A stretch of 64,000 nt of DNA from CAZDCD01 sp964503885 (GCA_964503885.1 CAZDCD010000020.1:21455-85454); one strand, 5' to 3'; positions 16,539-25,935 are shown, counted from the first letter of the stretch. A program made the numbers and translations. Notes: a model not told the origin generated them from the letters alone.

Positions 16539-18230
16539 ATGAACACATCAAAATATACCGTTGGAATTGATTACGGGACCGATTCGGTGAGGTCGGTACT
16601 GGTTGACACATCGAACGGAAAAGAACTTGCCGATTCGGTTTTTTATTATACACGGTGGAAACAGGGAAAATATTGCCTTCCGGCTGCAAACCGGTTCAGG
16701 CAGCATCCTCTCGACTATGTAGAAGGGCTTGAGCATACAGTGCTGGAAATTCTGGCTGCATGCAGTGGTGAAACTATAGCGAATATAGTGGCCATTTCGG
16801 TGGATACTACCGGATCAACTCCGGCAGCCGTGAACCGTGAGGGTGTACCTCTGGCACTTACGGATGGTTTTGAAGAAAACCCCGATGCCATGTTCGTGCT
16901 CTGGAAAGACCACACTTCGGTCAAAGAAGCCGAAGAGATCAACGCCCTTTCGCATTCCTGGGGTGGAGTGGATTACACGAAATACGAAGGCGGTATTTAT
17001 TCTTCGGAATGGTTCTGGTCAAAGATCCTGCATATATTGAGAACGGCCAGAGACGTGCGTGAGGCTGCTTATTCGTGGGTCGAGCATTGCGACTGGATCC
17101 CTGCGTTGCTCACTGGGTTCACCGATCCGCAATTGCTTAAGAGAAGCCGTTGCGCCGCCGGCCATAAGGCTATGTGGCATCCCGACTGGAACGGACTTCC
17201 TTCTGAAGAATTTCTCATCCGGCTCGATCCGCTGCTTAAAGGCCTGCGCAGCAGGCTTTACCAGGAAACATATACAAGCGACATCCCTGCAGGCACTATA
17301 AGCCGGCAATGGGCGGACAAGCTGGGACTGCCTGATACTGTAAAAATTGGTGTCGGCGCTTTTGATGCCCACCTGGGAGCGGTCGGCGGTGAAATCAAAC
17401 CTTACTACCTCAGCAAAGTCATGGGCACATCCACCTGCGATATGCTGGTTGCGCCTGCCGGTGAGGTGGGTAATACCCCTGTTCAGGGAATTTGCGGGCA
17501 GGTTGATGGCTCTGTCATACCAGGGCTAATTGGCCTTGAAGCAGGACAGTCGGCTTTCGGTGATATCTATGCATGGTTCAGGAATATCCTGATGTGGCCG
17601 GTGGAATCCCTCCTGAAAGGTAGCAGCAGTATTGATGATGCCACAAAAAATGCGCTTACAGAAGAAATAGCGGACCGGCTTATCCCTGAACTTTCAAAAG
17701 CCGCTGAAGAAATACCCGTGGAAGAGTCGGGTGTTCTTGCACTCGACTGGATGAACGGAAGAAGGACCCCCGACGCCAGTCAGGCATTGAAAGGGGCCGT
17801 AACCGGGCTTACGCTGGGATCGGATGCACCGAAAATATTCAGGGCACTTGTCGAAGCCACTGCATTCGGAGCAAAAGCCATCGTCGACCGCTTCAGGGAT
17901 GAAGGAATGCGTATTGATGGAATCATTGGCCTGGGAGGGGTGGCCAAGAAGTCACCGTTCGTGATGCAGGTGGTGGCAGATGTACTGGGAATGCCTATAG
18001 AGGTGGCAAGGCCGGAACAGGCATGTGCTCTGGGATCGGCAATGGCCGCCGCAGTGGCCGGCGGGGTACACCCGACTTTTGAGGAGGCACAGAAAGCCAT
18101 GAGCGGGGGTATCGAAAAAGTATACCAGCCCGATAAAAAGAACACGGCAATATACCGGAACATCTACGAAAAATATCTCAAACTCGGCCGGTTCATTGAG
18201 CAGGAACTTACAGAAACAAGTAAAATATAA
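16539..18230 (+). CDS. araB: Ribulokinase (FGGY family)
   Basis: Phosphorylates L-ribulose with ATP. The 563 residues are close to the 566 of characterised AraB. Visible are VGIDYGTDSVRSVLVD (phosphate 1 site), YYTRWKQGKYC, DTTGSTPAAV, VGAFDAHLGAVG, MGTSTCDML, and the C-terminal GGVAKKSPFVMQVVADVLG with ACALGSAMAAAVAGG. These are the FGGY features specific to ribulokinase rather than xylulokinase. 62 bp after the GH51 gene and 11 bp before araR. Confidence 0.96.
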   Translation: MNTSKYTVGIDYGTDSVRSVLVDTSNGKELADSVFYYTRWKQGKYCLPAANRFRQHPLDYVEGLEHTVLEILAACSGETIANIVAISVDTTGSTPAAVNREGVPLALTDGFEENPDAMFVLWKDHTSVKEAEEINALSHSWGGVDYTKYEGGIYSSEWFWSKILHILRTARDVREAAYSWVEHCDWIPALLTGFTDPQLLKRSRCAAGHKAMWHPDWNGLPSEEFLIRLDPLLKGLRSRLYQETYTSDIPAGTISRQWADKLGLPDTVKIGVGAFDAHLGAVGGEIKPYYLSKVMGTSTCDMLVAPAGEVGNTPVQGICGQVDGSVIPGLIGLEAGQSAFGDIYAWFRNILMWPVESLLKGSSSIDDATKNALTEEIADRLIPELSKAAEEIPVEESGVLALDWMNGRRTPDASQALKGAVTGLTLGSDAPKIFRALVEATAFGAKAIVDRFRDEGMRIDGIIGLGGVAKKSPFVMQVVADVLGMPIEVARPEQACALGSAMAAAVAGGVHPTFEEAQKAMSGGIEKVYQPDKKNTAIYRNIYEKYLKLGRFIEQELTETSKI

Positions 18231-18241
18231 GGAATACACCC

Positions 18242-18925
18242 ATGAGGGAATTCGTATACAAACACTCCAAACATCTTGTGGCTGTGGATTGCATCATTTT
18301 CGGCTACGAAAAAGGACAACTTAAAATTTTGCTGTCGCGCAGGCGATTTCAGCCGGCCAAAGGAAAATGGTCACTTATGGGAGGATGGGTCGGGGAAAAC
18401 GAAACAGTGAAAAAAGCGGCCGAAAGGGTATTGTCCGAGATCACCGGATTGAAGGAAATCTACCTCGAACAGGTTAGTGTTTTCTCAGACCCGGCCAGAG
18501 ATCCTGGAGGAAGAGTAATAAGCGTGGCATTTTATGCCATGATATACATCAACAGGCAGGATACGGAGCTTGTTAAGCAGCACAGGGCCAAATGGTGGCC
18601 TTTCGAGAAGAAGCCCGAACTGATTTTCGACCACAACCGGATGGTTGAGTCTGCCCATGAGAGATTAAAGGTTAAAGCCGGATATGAGCTGATCGGGGAA
18701 GATCTGCTGCCGGAAAAATTTACGATACTTCAGTTGCGTAGACTTTATGAAGCGGTGTTTCAGCAACCGATTGATCCGGGAAATTTCCGGAAAAAAGTGC
18801 TTTCTCTGAAAATCCTGGAGAAACTTGCCGAAAAAAATACAGACGATTCACGAAAGGGGGCCTATTATTACCAGTTTAACCATCATCCTGAATCTATCAT
18901 TAAGGAGCGAATAGTCAAAATCTGA
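18242..18925 (+). CDS. araR: AraR, NrtR-type Nudix-winged-helix regulator of arabinose genes
   Basis: 227 residues with an N-terminal Nudix fold (about 8-145) and a C-terminal winged helix (LRRLYEAVFQQPIDPGNFRKKVL). The Nudix box starts GGWVGENETVKKAAERVLSEITGL, but two of its catalytic Glu positions are Val and Ile, so it should bind a ligand rather than hydrolyse one. This design is known from Bacteroides AraR, which senses L-arabinose. Autoregulation within the operon is inferred. Its stop overlaps the next ATG (TGATG at 18923-18927). The probable operator lies upstream of araA. Confidence 0.9.
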   Translation: MREFVYKHSKHLVAVDCIIFGYEKGQLKILLSRRRFQPAKGKWSLMGGWVGENETVKKAAERVLSEITGLKEIYLEQVSVFSDPARDPGGRVISVAFYAMIYINRQDTELVKQHRAKWWPFEKKPELIFDHNRMVESAHERLKVKAGYELIGEDLLPEKFTILQLRRLYEAVFQQPIDPGNFRKKVLSLKILEKLAEKNTDDSRKGAYYYQFNHHPESIIKERIVKI

Positions 18926-19719
18926 TGAAATCAACCATTTACAGTGAGTGTTCACAAATTGCCCGCCTTATAGCAGAACGGGGATGGGCAGAAGGTACAG
19001 CCGGCAACCTGTCGCTTCTGATGAAAAAAGGTATTGCGGAAGCCGGTAATGTCAATGAAAAATTCAGGTATATAAAGAACCTGAAAAATACGTATCCCTT
19101 TCTCAGCCATTTTTCTTTCATAATGAGCCAATCCGGTTGCCGGATGCGTGACCTGGCGGAAGATCCGCTTCATCATACAGTGGTCATCCGGTTATCGGAA
19201 GAGGCGAACACCTGCGACTGTTTTCCGGACGAAGAATCCTTTATGCTTGGCAGACAACCCACATCGGAACTATCTGCTCATTTACTGATACACAACCTGT
19301 TGCAGAAGATCAGACCTGACATGAAGGCTGTCATCCATACCCATGCTACCGAGCTCATAGCACTTACACAGCTGAAAGAATTTACGGATGAAGAAAGCCT
19401 CAATACGCTATTGTGGAGCATGCATCCCGAAGTAAAAATGTTCATTCCCGGAGGCCTCGGCATCGTTCCTTTTAAGCTGCCGGGTACTTCTGAAATTGCC
19501 ACAGAAACTGTAAAAAGTTTCAGGGACCACCAGATCGTGGTGTGGGAGAAACACGGTATTTTTGCAGCAGGTCAGGATCTGGCTGCGGCTTTTGACCTGG
19601 TGGACATAGCCTGCAAAGCTGCAAAAATATTTTTTCTGTGCCGGTCGGCAGGACAAGACCCCGAAGGATTGTCTCCGGAACAACTTAATGAACTCGATAA
19701 GTACTACCGGAATTTATAA
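18925..19719 (+). CDS. Class II aldolase, rhamnulose-1-phosphate aldolase-like
   Basis: 264 residues of the class II aldolase/adducin fold. RhaD-like features are EGTAGNLSLLM, PTSELSAHLLIH (general acid/base E115), the zinc pair H138/H140 in IHTHATELIAL, GVGI-like PGGLGIVPFKLPGTSEIA, and EKHGIFAAG with a third His. RhaD cleaves L-rhamnulose 1-phosphate to DHAP and L-lactaldehyde, but no rhamnose or fucose kinase or isomerase is nearby. It is translationally coupled to araR as the last ara operon gene. Its substrate here is therefore open; a ketopentose-1-phosphate is conceivable. Confidence 0.82.
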   Translation: MKSTIYSECSQIARLIAERGWAEGTAGNLSLLMKKGIAEAGNVNEKFRYIKNLKNTYPFLSHFSFIMSQSGCRMRDLAEDPLHHTVVIRLSEEANTCDCFPDEESFMLGRQPTSELSAHLLIHNLLQKIRPDMKAVIHTHATELIALTQLKEFTDEESLNTLLWSMHPEVKMFIPGGLGIVPFKLPGTSEIATETVKSFRDHQIVVWEKHGIFAAGQDLAAAFDLVDIACKAAKIFFLCRSAGQDPEGLSPEQLNELDKYYRNL

Positions 19720-19916
19720 TGCATTATTATCAGGTTTTGTGCGTGGTGAACCGCTATCCGACAGAAACCTGAACACCCGCCTGATTTCTTATGGCACTGT
19801 AAAATTAGTAACGCTATCCCTTAAGCCAACAGGAATGGCTGACCCCGGTTAACAATCCGGTGCAACGGCGAACAATTACTGTATGGTATGGTTATATGAG
19901 ATAAATAATGCAATTT

Positions 19917-19950
19917 TTTGACCCCTGAAACGGCGATGTCATTATCTTTG
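19917..19950 (+). promoter_or_regulatory. Bacteroidota-type promoter of aconitase gene
   Basis: TTTG at 19917-19920, 22 bases, then TATCTTTG at 19943-19950, an exact TAnnTTTG. The predicted start of transcription is about 25 bases before the ATG at 19981. Confidence 0.65.
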
Positions 19951-19980
19951 CATTCGAAAATATAGAGAATCCGTTAAACA

Positions 19981-22269
19981 ATGAATACTATGATTTTTGA
20001 TCTTGACATGATAGAAGCGGTGTATGCCGGATTTGGAAAACGGATAGAAACAGCCGGCAAAATGCTCGGAAGACCCCTTACCTTAACCGAGAAAATCCTG
20101 TATGCACATCTCAATGAAAATCCCGCAACACATGCCTTCAGCCGTGGCAGAGACTATGTGAATTTTCATCCCGACCGGGTTGCCATGCAGGACGCCACAG
20201 CACAGATGGCCCTTCTGCAGTTTATGATGGCCGGCAAACAAAGGGTTGCCGTTCCCTCAACCGTGCACTGTGATCATCTGATTCTTGCCAGAGAAGGCGC
20301 GCAGGCCGATCTCGAATCTTCCAAAATCACCAACAAAGAAGTCTTTGATTTTCTTGCTGCCGTATCGAACAAGTACGGGATCGGATTCTGGAAGCCCGGA
20401 GCAGGCATCATACACCAGGTAGTGCTTGAAAATTATGCATTCCCGGGAGGCATGATGATAGGTACAGATTCGCATACCGTCAATGCCGGGGGATTGGGCA
20501 TGATCGCCATCGGAGTAGGTGGCGCCGATGCAGTAGATGTGATGGCAGGAATGCCATGGGAATTGCGCTTTCCGAAACTTATAGGTATAAAACTTACCGG
20601 ACAGCTCAGCGGCTGGACTTCAGCCAAAGATGTCATACTGAAGGTAGCTGGAATTCTCTCGGTAAAAGGCGGAACGGGATTTATCCTGGAGTACTTCGGA
20701 GACGGGGCACAACATATTTCGTGTACGGGTAAAGGCACCATCTGCAATATGGGTGCTGAGATCGGTGCCACAACGTCGGTATTTGGCTACGACAGGAAAA
20801 TGGCCTTATATCTGGATGGCACGGGACGAAGCGGTGTGGCTGAGATGGCAGATGGTCTGGCTCACCATCTCACAGGCGACCCCGAAGTGTATGCAACACC
20901 TCAAAAATATTTCGACCAGGTTATCGAGATCAACTTATCGGAGCTTGAACCACATATCAATGGTCCGTTCACTCCCGACCTGGCAACCCCGGTATCAAAA
21001 TTTGCCGGGGTTGTGCGGAAAAACGGGTGGCCCGAAAAGCTTGAGGTCGGACTTATCGGGTCATGTACCAACTCATCCTATGAGGATCTTACACGTGCGG
21101 CATCCGTGGCGCAGCAGGCCATAGATAAGAAGCTTGAAACAAGATCCGAATTCACCGTGACCCCGGGATCGGAAAAAGTGCGGTATACCGCCGAACGGGA
21201 CGGATTGCTTGAAAAATTCGAGAAGATAGGCGGGGTTGTGCTGGCCAATGCCTGCGGACCTTGTATCGGCCAGTGGGCCAGGCATGGTGCTGACCGGCAG
21301 GAAAAAAATTCGATCATGACCTCATTCAACCGCAATTTTGCCAAACGCAACGACGGAAACCCGAATACACACGGATTTGTGGCTTCACCCGAGATCACCA
21401 CAGCATTTGCCATTGCAGGAAAACTGACCTTCAACCCGCTTACCGATCTTCTTGTCAATAAAGACGGAGAAAAAGTAAAACTCGATGAACCCATGGGAAT
21501 CGAAATGCCGGTAAACGGTTTTGATGTGAAGGACAACGGCTACCAGGCTCCCGCTGAAGACGGAAGTCGTATTCAGATCAACGTGGATCCCGCCTCGAAG
21601 AGGTTGCAGCTTCTGACGCCATTTGAACCCTGGAACGGAGAAGAATACAGGGGACTGAATGTACTTCTGAAGGCCAAAGGAAAATGCACTACCGACCATA
21701 TATCCATGGCCGGTCCATGGCTCAGGTTCCGCGGCCATCTCGATAATATCTCGGAAAACCTGCTCATTGGCGCGGTAAACTATTATACTAACAAAACCAA
21801 CCTGGTTAAAAACCAGCTCACGGGCGAATACGGTGAGGTTCCCAAAGTACAACGTAATTACCAGGAGCAGGGCATAAGCACAATTGTGATAGGTGATGAG
21901 AATTACGGAGAAGGCTCATCACGCGAACATGCCGCTATGGAACCGCGGCACCTGGGTGTAAAAGCAGTACTTGTGAGATCGTTTGCCCGCATCCATGAGA
22001 CCAATCTCAAAAAGCAGGGCATGCTGGCCATTACCTTTACCGATAAGAACGATTACGAAAAAGTAAGGGAAGACGATACCGTGGACATTACCGGATTGAA
22101 GGAGTTTGCGCCTGACAAACCCCTTACGGTTGTGTTGCATCATGCCAACGGTTCCCGGGATGAATTTCCAGTCGGCCATTCGTACAATGAAGCCCAGATC
22201 GAGTGGTTTAAAGCAGGATCGGCGCTGAACCTGATCAGAAAAAAAGAGGTCAGGCAATCACAGGAGTGA
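19981..22269 (+). CDS. acn: Aconitate hydratase (mitochondrial-type)
   Basis: Interconverts citrate and isocitrate in the TCA cycle with a [4Fe-4S] cluster. The 762 residues follow the layout of the mitochondrial-type aconitase common in Bacteroidota. The cluster Cys are C362 (GSCTNSSYED), C425 and C428 (NACGPCIGQW). Other motifs are VPSTVHCDHLI, GTDSHTVNAGGLG, and in the swivelling domain NYGEGSSREHAAMEPR. It has its own promoter, and a GTGATGC/GCATCAC hairpin sits right at its stop, before miaA. Very secure. Confidence 0.96.
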   Translation: MNTMIFDLDMIEAVYAGFGKRIETAGKMLGRPLTLTEKILYAHLNENPATHAFSRGRDYVNFHPDRVAMQDATAQMALLQFMMAGKQRVAVPSTVHCDHLILAREGAQADLESSKITNKEVFDFLAAVSNKYGIGFWKPGAGIIHQVVLENYAFPGGMMIGTDSHTVNAGGLGMIAIGVGGADAVDVMAGMPWELRFPKLIGIKLTGQLSGWTSAKDVILKVAGILSVKGGTGFILEYFGDGAQHISCTGKGTICNMGAEIGATTSVFGYDRKMALYLDGTGRSGVAEMADGLAHHLTGDPEVYATPQKYFDQVIEINLSELEPHINGPFTPDLATPVSKFAGVVRKNGWPEKLEVGLIGSCTNSSYEDLTRAASVAQQAIDKKLETRSEFTVTPGSEKVRYTAERDGLLEKFEKIGGVVLANACGPCIGQWARHGADRQEKNSIMTSFNRNFAKRNDGNPNTHGFVASPEITTAFAIAGKLTFNPLTDLLVNKDGEKVKLDEPMGIEMPVNGFDVKDNGYQAPAEDGSRIQINVDPASKRLQLLTPFEPWNGEEYRGLNVLLKAKGKCTTDHISMAGPWLRFRGHLDNISENLLIGAVNYYTNKTNLVKNQLTGEYGEVPKVQRNYQEQGISTIVIGDENYGEGSSREHAAMEPRHLGVKAVLVRSFARIHETNLKKQGMLAITFTDKNDYEKVREDDTVDITGLKEFAPDKPLTVVLHHANGSRDEFPVGHSYNEAQIEWFKAGSALNLIRKKEVRQSQE

Positions 22270-22283
22270 TGCACTTGCATCAC
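22266..22283 (+). other. Hairpin at the acn-miaA junction
   Basis: Arms GTGATGC (22266-22272) and GCATCAC (22277-22283) with loop ACTT, starting inside the acn stop codon. No T run follows, so it is more likely an mRNA processing or stability hairpin than an intrinsic terminator. Confidence 0.5.
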
Positions 22284-22309
22284 GGTAGTTCTGATCATTG
22301 ACCCGTATT

Positions 22310-23233
22310 ATGCAAAAGTTCCTGGTTGTTATTGCCGGTCCGACCGGTATCGGAAAAACACACACAGCAATCGAGCTCGCTGCACGATTCGGTACCGAGA
22401 TCCTATCTGCCGATTCGAGACAGATCTATAAGGAATTACGTATAGGAACGGCGGCTCCTTCACCTGAGGAGCTTTCGGCAGTCAGGCATCATTTCGTGCA
22501 GAACAAATCGATATTCGATGAATACAATGCCGGTGTATTTGAAACCGAAGCATTGCATCTTCTTGAGAGATTGTTCCTGCAAAAAAATATTGTGCTGATG
22601 ACCGGGGGATCGGGTTTGTATATCGATGCAGTAATCAGCGGCATTGATGATCTGCCGAGAACCGATCCGGAAATTCGAAAAAACCTTACCGATATATGGC
22701 ATGCTGAAGGCATAGAAAGCCTGCGTTTACAGCTAAAAACACTCGATCCTCGCTATTATGCAACAGCCGACATGAAGAATCCGAAACGGATATTGAAAGC
22801 ACTTGAGGTAGCTATCTTGACAGGTAAGCCCTATTCGGCATTTCTAACCGCATCGTCAAAGACAAGACCATTCAGTACACTATTGATCGGATTGAATACC
22901 AGTCGGAAAAAATTGTATGATACCATCAATCATCGTGTTGACCGTATGATCAGTAACGGGCTTGCTGAAGAAGCACGGAGCGTTTTTTCATATAAGCACC
23001 TGAATTCTTTGAATACCGTAGGTTATAAAGAGATGTTCAGGTACCTTGAAGGAGAGATTTCGCTCGAAGAAGCGGCCGATCTCATCAAAAGGAATACCCG
23101 CAAATATGCCCGAAGACAATTGACCTGGTTCAGAAAGTACAACGATATGGAATGGTTTGAGCCGGATGATGCCGAACCGATCTATCGTCATATACTTCAA
23201 AAAATCAAAGAAAACAGGGCCTCTTTCAAATGA
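22310..23233 (+). CDS. miaA: tRNA dimethylallyltransferase
   Basis: Transfers a dimethylallyl group to N6 of A37 in tRNAs that read UNN codons. About 307 residues with the P-loop AGPTGIGKT, the DSRQIYKELRIGTAAPS substrate region (usual form DSxQxYxxxxIGTAKP), TGGSGLYIDAVISGI, and the C-terminal TVGYKEMFRYLEG followed by RNTRKYARRQLTWFRK. ATG 22310 (MQKFLVV) is preferred over 22298. It follows aconitase by 40 bp and may be partly co-transcribed with it. A repeat-rich gene-free stretch follows. Confidence 0.95.
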   Translation: MQKFLVVIAGPTGIGKTHTAIELAARFGTEILSADSRQIYKELRIGTAAPSPEELSAVRHHFVQNKSIFDEYNAGVFETEALHLLERLFLQKNIVLMTGGSGLYIDAVISGIDDLPRTDPEIRKNLTDIWHAEGIESLRLQLKTLDPRYYATADMKNPKRILKALEVAILTGKPYSAFLTASSKTRPFSTLLIGLNTSRKKLYDTINHRVDRMISNGLAEEARSVFSYKHLNSLNTVGYKEMFRYLEGEISLEEAADLIKRNTRKYARRQLTWFRKYNDMEWFEPDDAEPIYRHILQKIKENRASFK

Positions 23234-23320
23234 ATGAACTAATTTGATGTCAGCAGACGGGGTATCAATAAGGAATCTTTTTATATTCGATGCAAGCATT
23301 GGAGCAGTATACTCATTTAT

Positions 23321-23456
23321 CCCGATACGTTACGCTATCGGGATTTCTACCTGTCGCCTGCAGGGAGGGCAGACAGGCGTTCGACCTGTAAATTTCAACC
23401 TGCATGCAGCCTGTCTGCGGCAGTTAGGCAAGTGCGCTTCACTTTTGAAATTTGAG
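23321..23456. repeat. Nested GC-rich palindromic repeat region
   Basis: Lies in the roughly 450-bp gap between miaA and the next gene. It contains hairpins CCCGATA/TATCGGG (23321-23342), CGCCTG/CAGGCG (23355-23379), GCCT..CTGC/GCAG..AGGC (23409-23429) and a longer-range pair AAATTTCAA (23390-23398) with TTGAAATTT (23445-23453). The rest of the gap (23234-23320 and 23457-23688) shows nothing recognisable. Related GC-rich palindromes occur at 25281-25317 and 25861-25935. Confidence 0.65.
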
Positions 23457-23688
23457 TCTCACGAATAAAAATAAGATAGAAAGATGGATATCCCATTTCA
23501 GAATTGGAATATTTACAGAAATGTTTTTATTCATACCTTAGGGGCAAAACCGGTTTCCTTTGTCATATAACTGAAAAAACAGGATGAAATAAGAGAACAG
23601 CCTGGAGAGACAAGCTGATATTGAACGGCATTCTCCGCATATCAACAAAACAAACGAACCATATATAAGCATGGTAAGGATCGGACGA

Positions 23689-25260
23689 ATGAGAAAGAGC
23701 AATAAAAACTTCTTCATGAAATTTTTCCTGATCACCATACTGGTTTTTGGTATAGGATCTGTTCATGCCCAGAAAATTAACCTGGTTGCAAGTGACTACG
23801 ACTTCAATTTTGCGAGCACCAGCATTCACAAAATATTTGGCCATGATGAGAAGAATTACTATGTAATAAAATATACCAAAAATCAATATTTCATCGAGAA
23901 ACTCGATAAAGACATGAATCTTGTGAAGCGTGAATCGATCAAGCTTTACGAGGGATTAAGGACATATGAGATGGAAACCATAGTGCATTTTCATAATGAG
24001 ATCTATGTTTTCTCATCAAGGAGACGATTCAGCAATATATCACTGTATTACCATAAGATTGATAAGGAAACGTTGCTTTCATCCACCGGCTTTATTGAAC
24101 TGGCAAATATCGATTTCATCAAAGGAAACTGGCCCGATTTTCATTTTGCACTCTCCAGAAAGGAAACCAAACTTGCAATTGCCTGCAGGACAAAGCTCCA
24201 ATGGTCGAAAGTACAGTTCAATGAATATTTCGTCCTGGGCAAAGATCTGGAAATTCTCTGGCAGAAAAAAGATTTTATCGAGTTCACCGGTCAGGGTCCA
24301 AGGGACAATAAATATGTTCTTGACGAACAGGGTAACCTTTCCATCCTGAGCTTATTAAAGAGAACTTCCATCATCGACCTGTTCAGGGAGGTTAAAAATA
24401 TCTACATCATATACCGGTATACCAATAACGGTGAATTGTATAATGAATACCCGGTGACTTTGTCCAATCTGTATATCAGGGGATTGAAGATAGTGGGAGC
24501 AGATAACGGAGACCTGATATGTGCAGGTTTATATTCAGAGATCTTTCGTGCCGGTGTCCGGGGAACATTTTACTTCAGAATCGATCCTTCTGACGGAAGG
24601 GTACAGAATAATTACACACATGAGTTCAGCAGCAACGTTTTTGATGAACTCGTCGCAAAGAAAGAACCGATAATAGCAAGCGATGAACTGATTAAATATG
24701 AAATGACCGATCTGGTGCTTCGCAACAACGGCAAAATAATACTGATTGCAGAACAGCTTTTTGAACAACCTTACAACACATACAACAACCTTATTGTGAC
24801 ATGCTTCGATACCTCGGGGATTGTATATTGGACCAGGGTTATTCCGAAACACCAGGATTTTAATATTCATACCCTGGCAGGACTTGAAATTGAACCCGAT
24901 GAGTACCGTGAGTATGTCATTGAAACAGGTGTAGTGGATATTGCCATTGAAAACTATTGTTCATATGCCCTGATGGCACCGATCGACAAAAATGAGATCA
25001 TACTTTTTTTTAACGATCACATCAAAAATCTTGATCCGACAAGGAAAACAAAAAATTTTAATAATCCGAGAAAATCATACCTTCTGGCCGTAACCATCGA
25101 TGAGTATGGAAATACCTCCAAACAGGCTGTAATAAAATGGAAACGGAAAACGTTGTACCCCGAACCTATCAGATACTACGACACCCTGCATGAAACCATT
25201 GTAATACCGGCCTTCAGAGGCAGAAAATTCAATTATTACAGGATCAGTGCGGAAATGTAG
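23689..25260 (+). CDS. Secreted protein of unknown function
   Basis: 523 residues from ATG 23689 (MRKSNKNFFMKFF), with a clear signal peptide FFLITILVFGIGSVHAQ cut after AQ, so it is exported. The mature part is rich in aromatic residues and short strand-turn-strand units (EKLDKDMNLVKRE, VLGKDLEILWQK, CFDTSGIVYW, VTIDEYGNTSK), as in many Bacteroidota beta-propeller-like envelope proteins. I do not recognise a defined domain or active site. ATG 23671 and 23716 are alternative starts. It stands alone between repeat regions. Confidence 0.6.
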   Translation: MRKSNKNFFMKFFLITILVFGIGSVHAQKINLVASDYDFNFASTSIHKIFGHDEKNYYVIKYTKNQYFIEKLDKDMNLVKRESIKLYEGLRTYEMETIVHFHNEIYVFSSRRRFSNISLYYHKIDKETLLSSTGFIELANIDFIKGNWPDFHFALSRKETKLAIACRTKLQWSKVQFNEYFVLGKDLEILWQKKDFIEFTGQGPRDNKYVLDEQGNLSILSLLKRTSIIDLFREVKNIYIIYRYTNNGELYNEYPVTLSNLYIRGLKIVGADNGDLICAGLYSEIFRAGVRGTFYFRIDPSDGRVQNNYTHEFSSNVFDELVAKKEPIIASDELIKYEMTDLVLRNNGKIILIAEQLFEQPYNTYNNLIVTCFDTSGIVYWTRVIPKHQDFNIHTLAGLEIEPDEYREYVIETGVVDIAIENYCSYALMAPIDKNEIILFFNDHIKNLDPTRKTKNFNNPRKSYLLAVTIDEYGNTSKQAVIKWKRKTLYPEPIRYYDTLHETIVIPAFRGRKFNYYRISAEM

Positions 25261-25280
25261 ATTGAAGTTGAAAGTTAGAA

Positions 25281-25317
25281 GCCTGCCAGCTCTACCTGTC
25301 GATAGAGAGACGCAGGC
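25281..25317. repeat. Short GC-rich palindrome
   Basis: Outer arms GCCTGC (25281-25286) and GCAGGC (25312-25317) with an inner CTCT/AGAG pair (25290-25293 with 25304-25307). It lies 20 bp after the secreted unknown's stop and resembles the other GC-rich palindromes near 23.3 and 25.9 kb. There is no T run. Confidence 0.55.
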
Positions 25318-25378
25318 AGATTTTTAAGTCTGGCCGGTAAGGCATTATATATGATATTAGCCATATTTCTGAATAAAG

Positions 25379-25843
25379 ATGGATGAATTGAAGCATTTCA
25401 ATATCAGGGTCTACGGACTGCTGATTAATGAAAAGAGCGAAGTACTGCTCAGCGATGAGTTCCTTTCAGGTATGAAAATGACCAAATATCCGGGCGGAGG
25501 CCTTCAATTCGGCGAAGGTCCGGAAGATTGCCTAAAACGCGAAGCGATTGAAGAATTCGGACAGGAAGCCGAGATCATCGAACACTTTTATACCACCGGA
25601 TTTTTTCAGAAATCATGGTTTCACAAAGATCACCAGTTAATAAGTATATACTACCTGATAAGGCTTAAAGAACAACCGGCCTTTAAAATTTCCGATGTCC
25701 CGTTTGATTTTCCCGCTATGGAAAACGGCAACCAATCGTTCCGCTGGAAAAAAATCGGCGACCTCATTCCTTCCAACCTCACTTTTCCGGTCGACCGTCA
25801 TGTGGTGTGTTTGCTGAAGAAAAAGTATGCAGGAATGAAGTAG
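25379..25843 (+). CDS. Nudix hydrolase
   Basis: 154 residues with a complete Nudix box, GGGLQFGEGPEDCLKREAIEEFG, keeping G, E, REAIEE and G at the right spacing. It should therefore be an active Mg-dependent pyrophosphohydrolase of a nucleoside diphosphate derivative. This contrasts with the degenerate box of AraR. Substrate cannot be named from sequence. A single gene between two palindromic repeats; the GDP-heptose cluster begins 280 bp downstream and a link is only speculative. Confidence 0.87.
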   Translation: MDELKHFNIRVYGLLINEKSEVLLSDEFLSGMKMTKYPGGGLQFGEGPEDCLKREAIEEFGQEAEIIEHFYTTGFFQKSWFHKDHQLISIYYLIRLKEQPAFKISDVPFDFPAMENGNQSFRWKKIGDLIPSNLTFPVDRHVVCLLKKKYAGMK

Positions 25844-25860
25844 TATATTTCGGTGTTTCG

Positions 25861-25935
25861 GGCCTGCATACCGCCTGCCTTCGGCAGAAAGGGCAGGTAG
25901 GCGTCAAAGGCGGGGTTCCATGCTGCATGCCGCTT
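25861..25935. repeat. GC-rich palindromic repeat
   Basis: Arms CGCCTGCC (25872-25879) and GGCAG..GTAGGCG (25892-25903) form an interrupted palindrome with an alternative inner hairpin TGCC-TTC-GGCA (25876-25886). It is similar in composition to the repeats at 23321-23456 and 25281-25317. The rest of the gap to 26123 shows no gene; a weak TTTTCTTTG promoter-like box is near 26078. Confidence 0.55.

Noticed and set aside
19731..19771. CAGGTTT/AAACCTG hairpin after the class II aldolase gene as terminator
   Set aside because: Loop of 27 bases and no T run; too weak.
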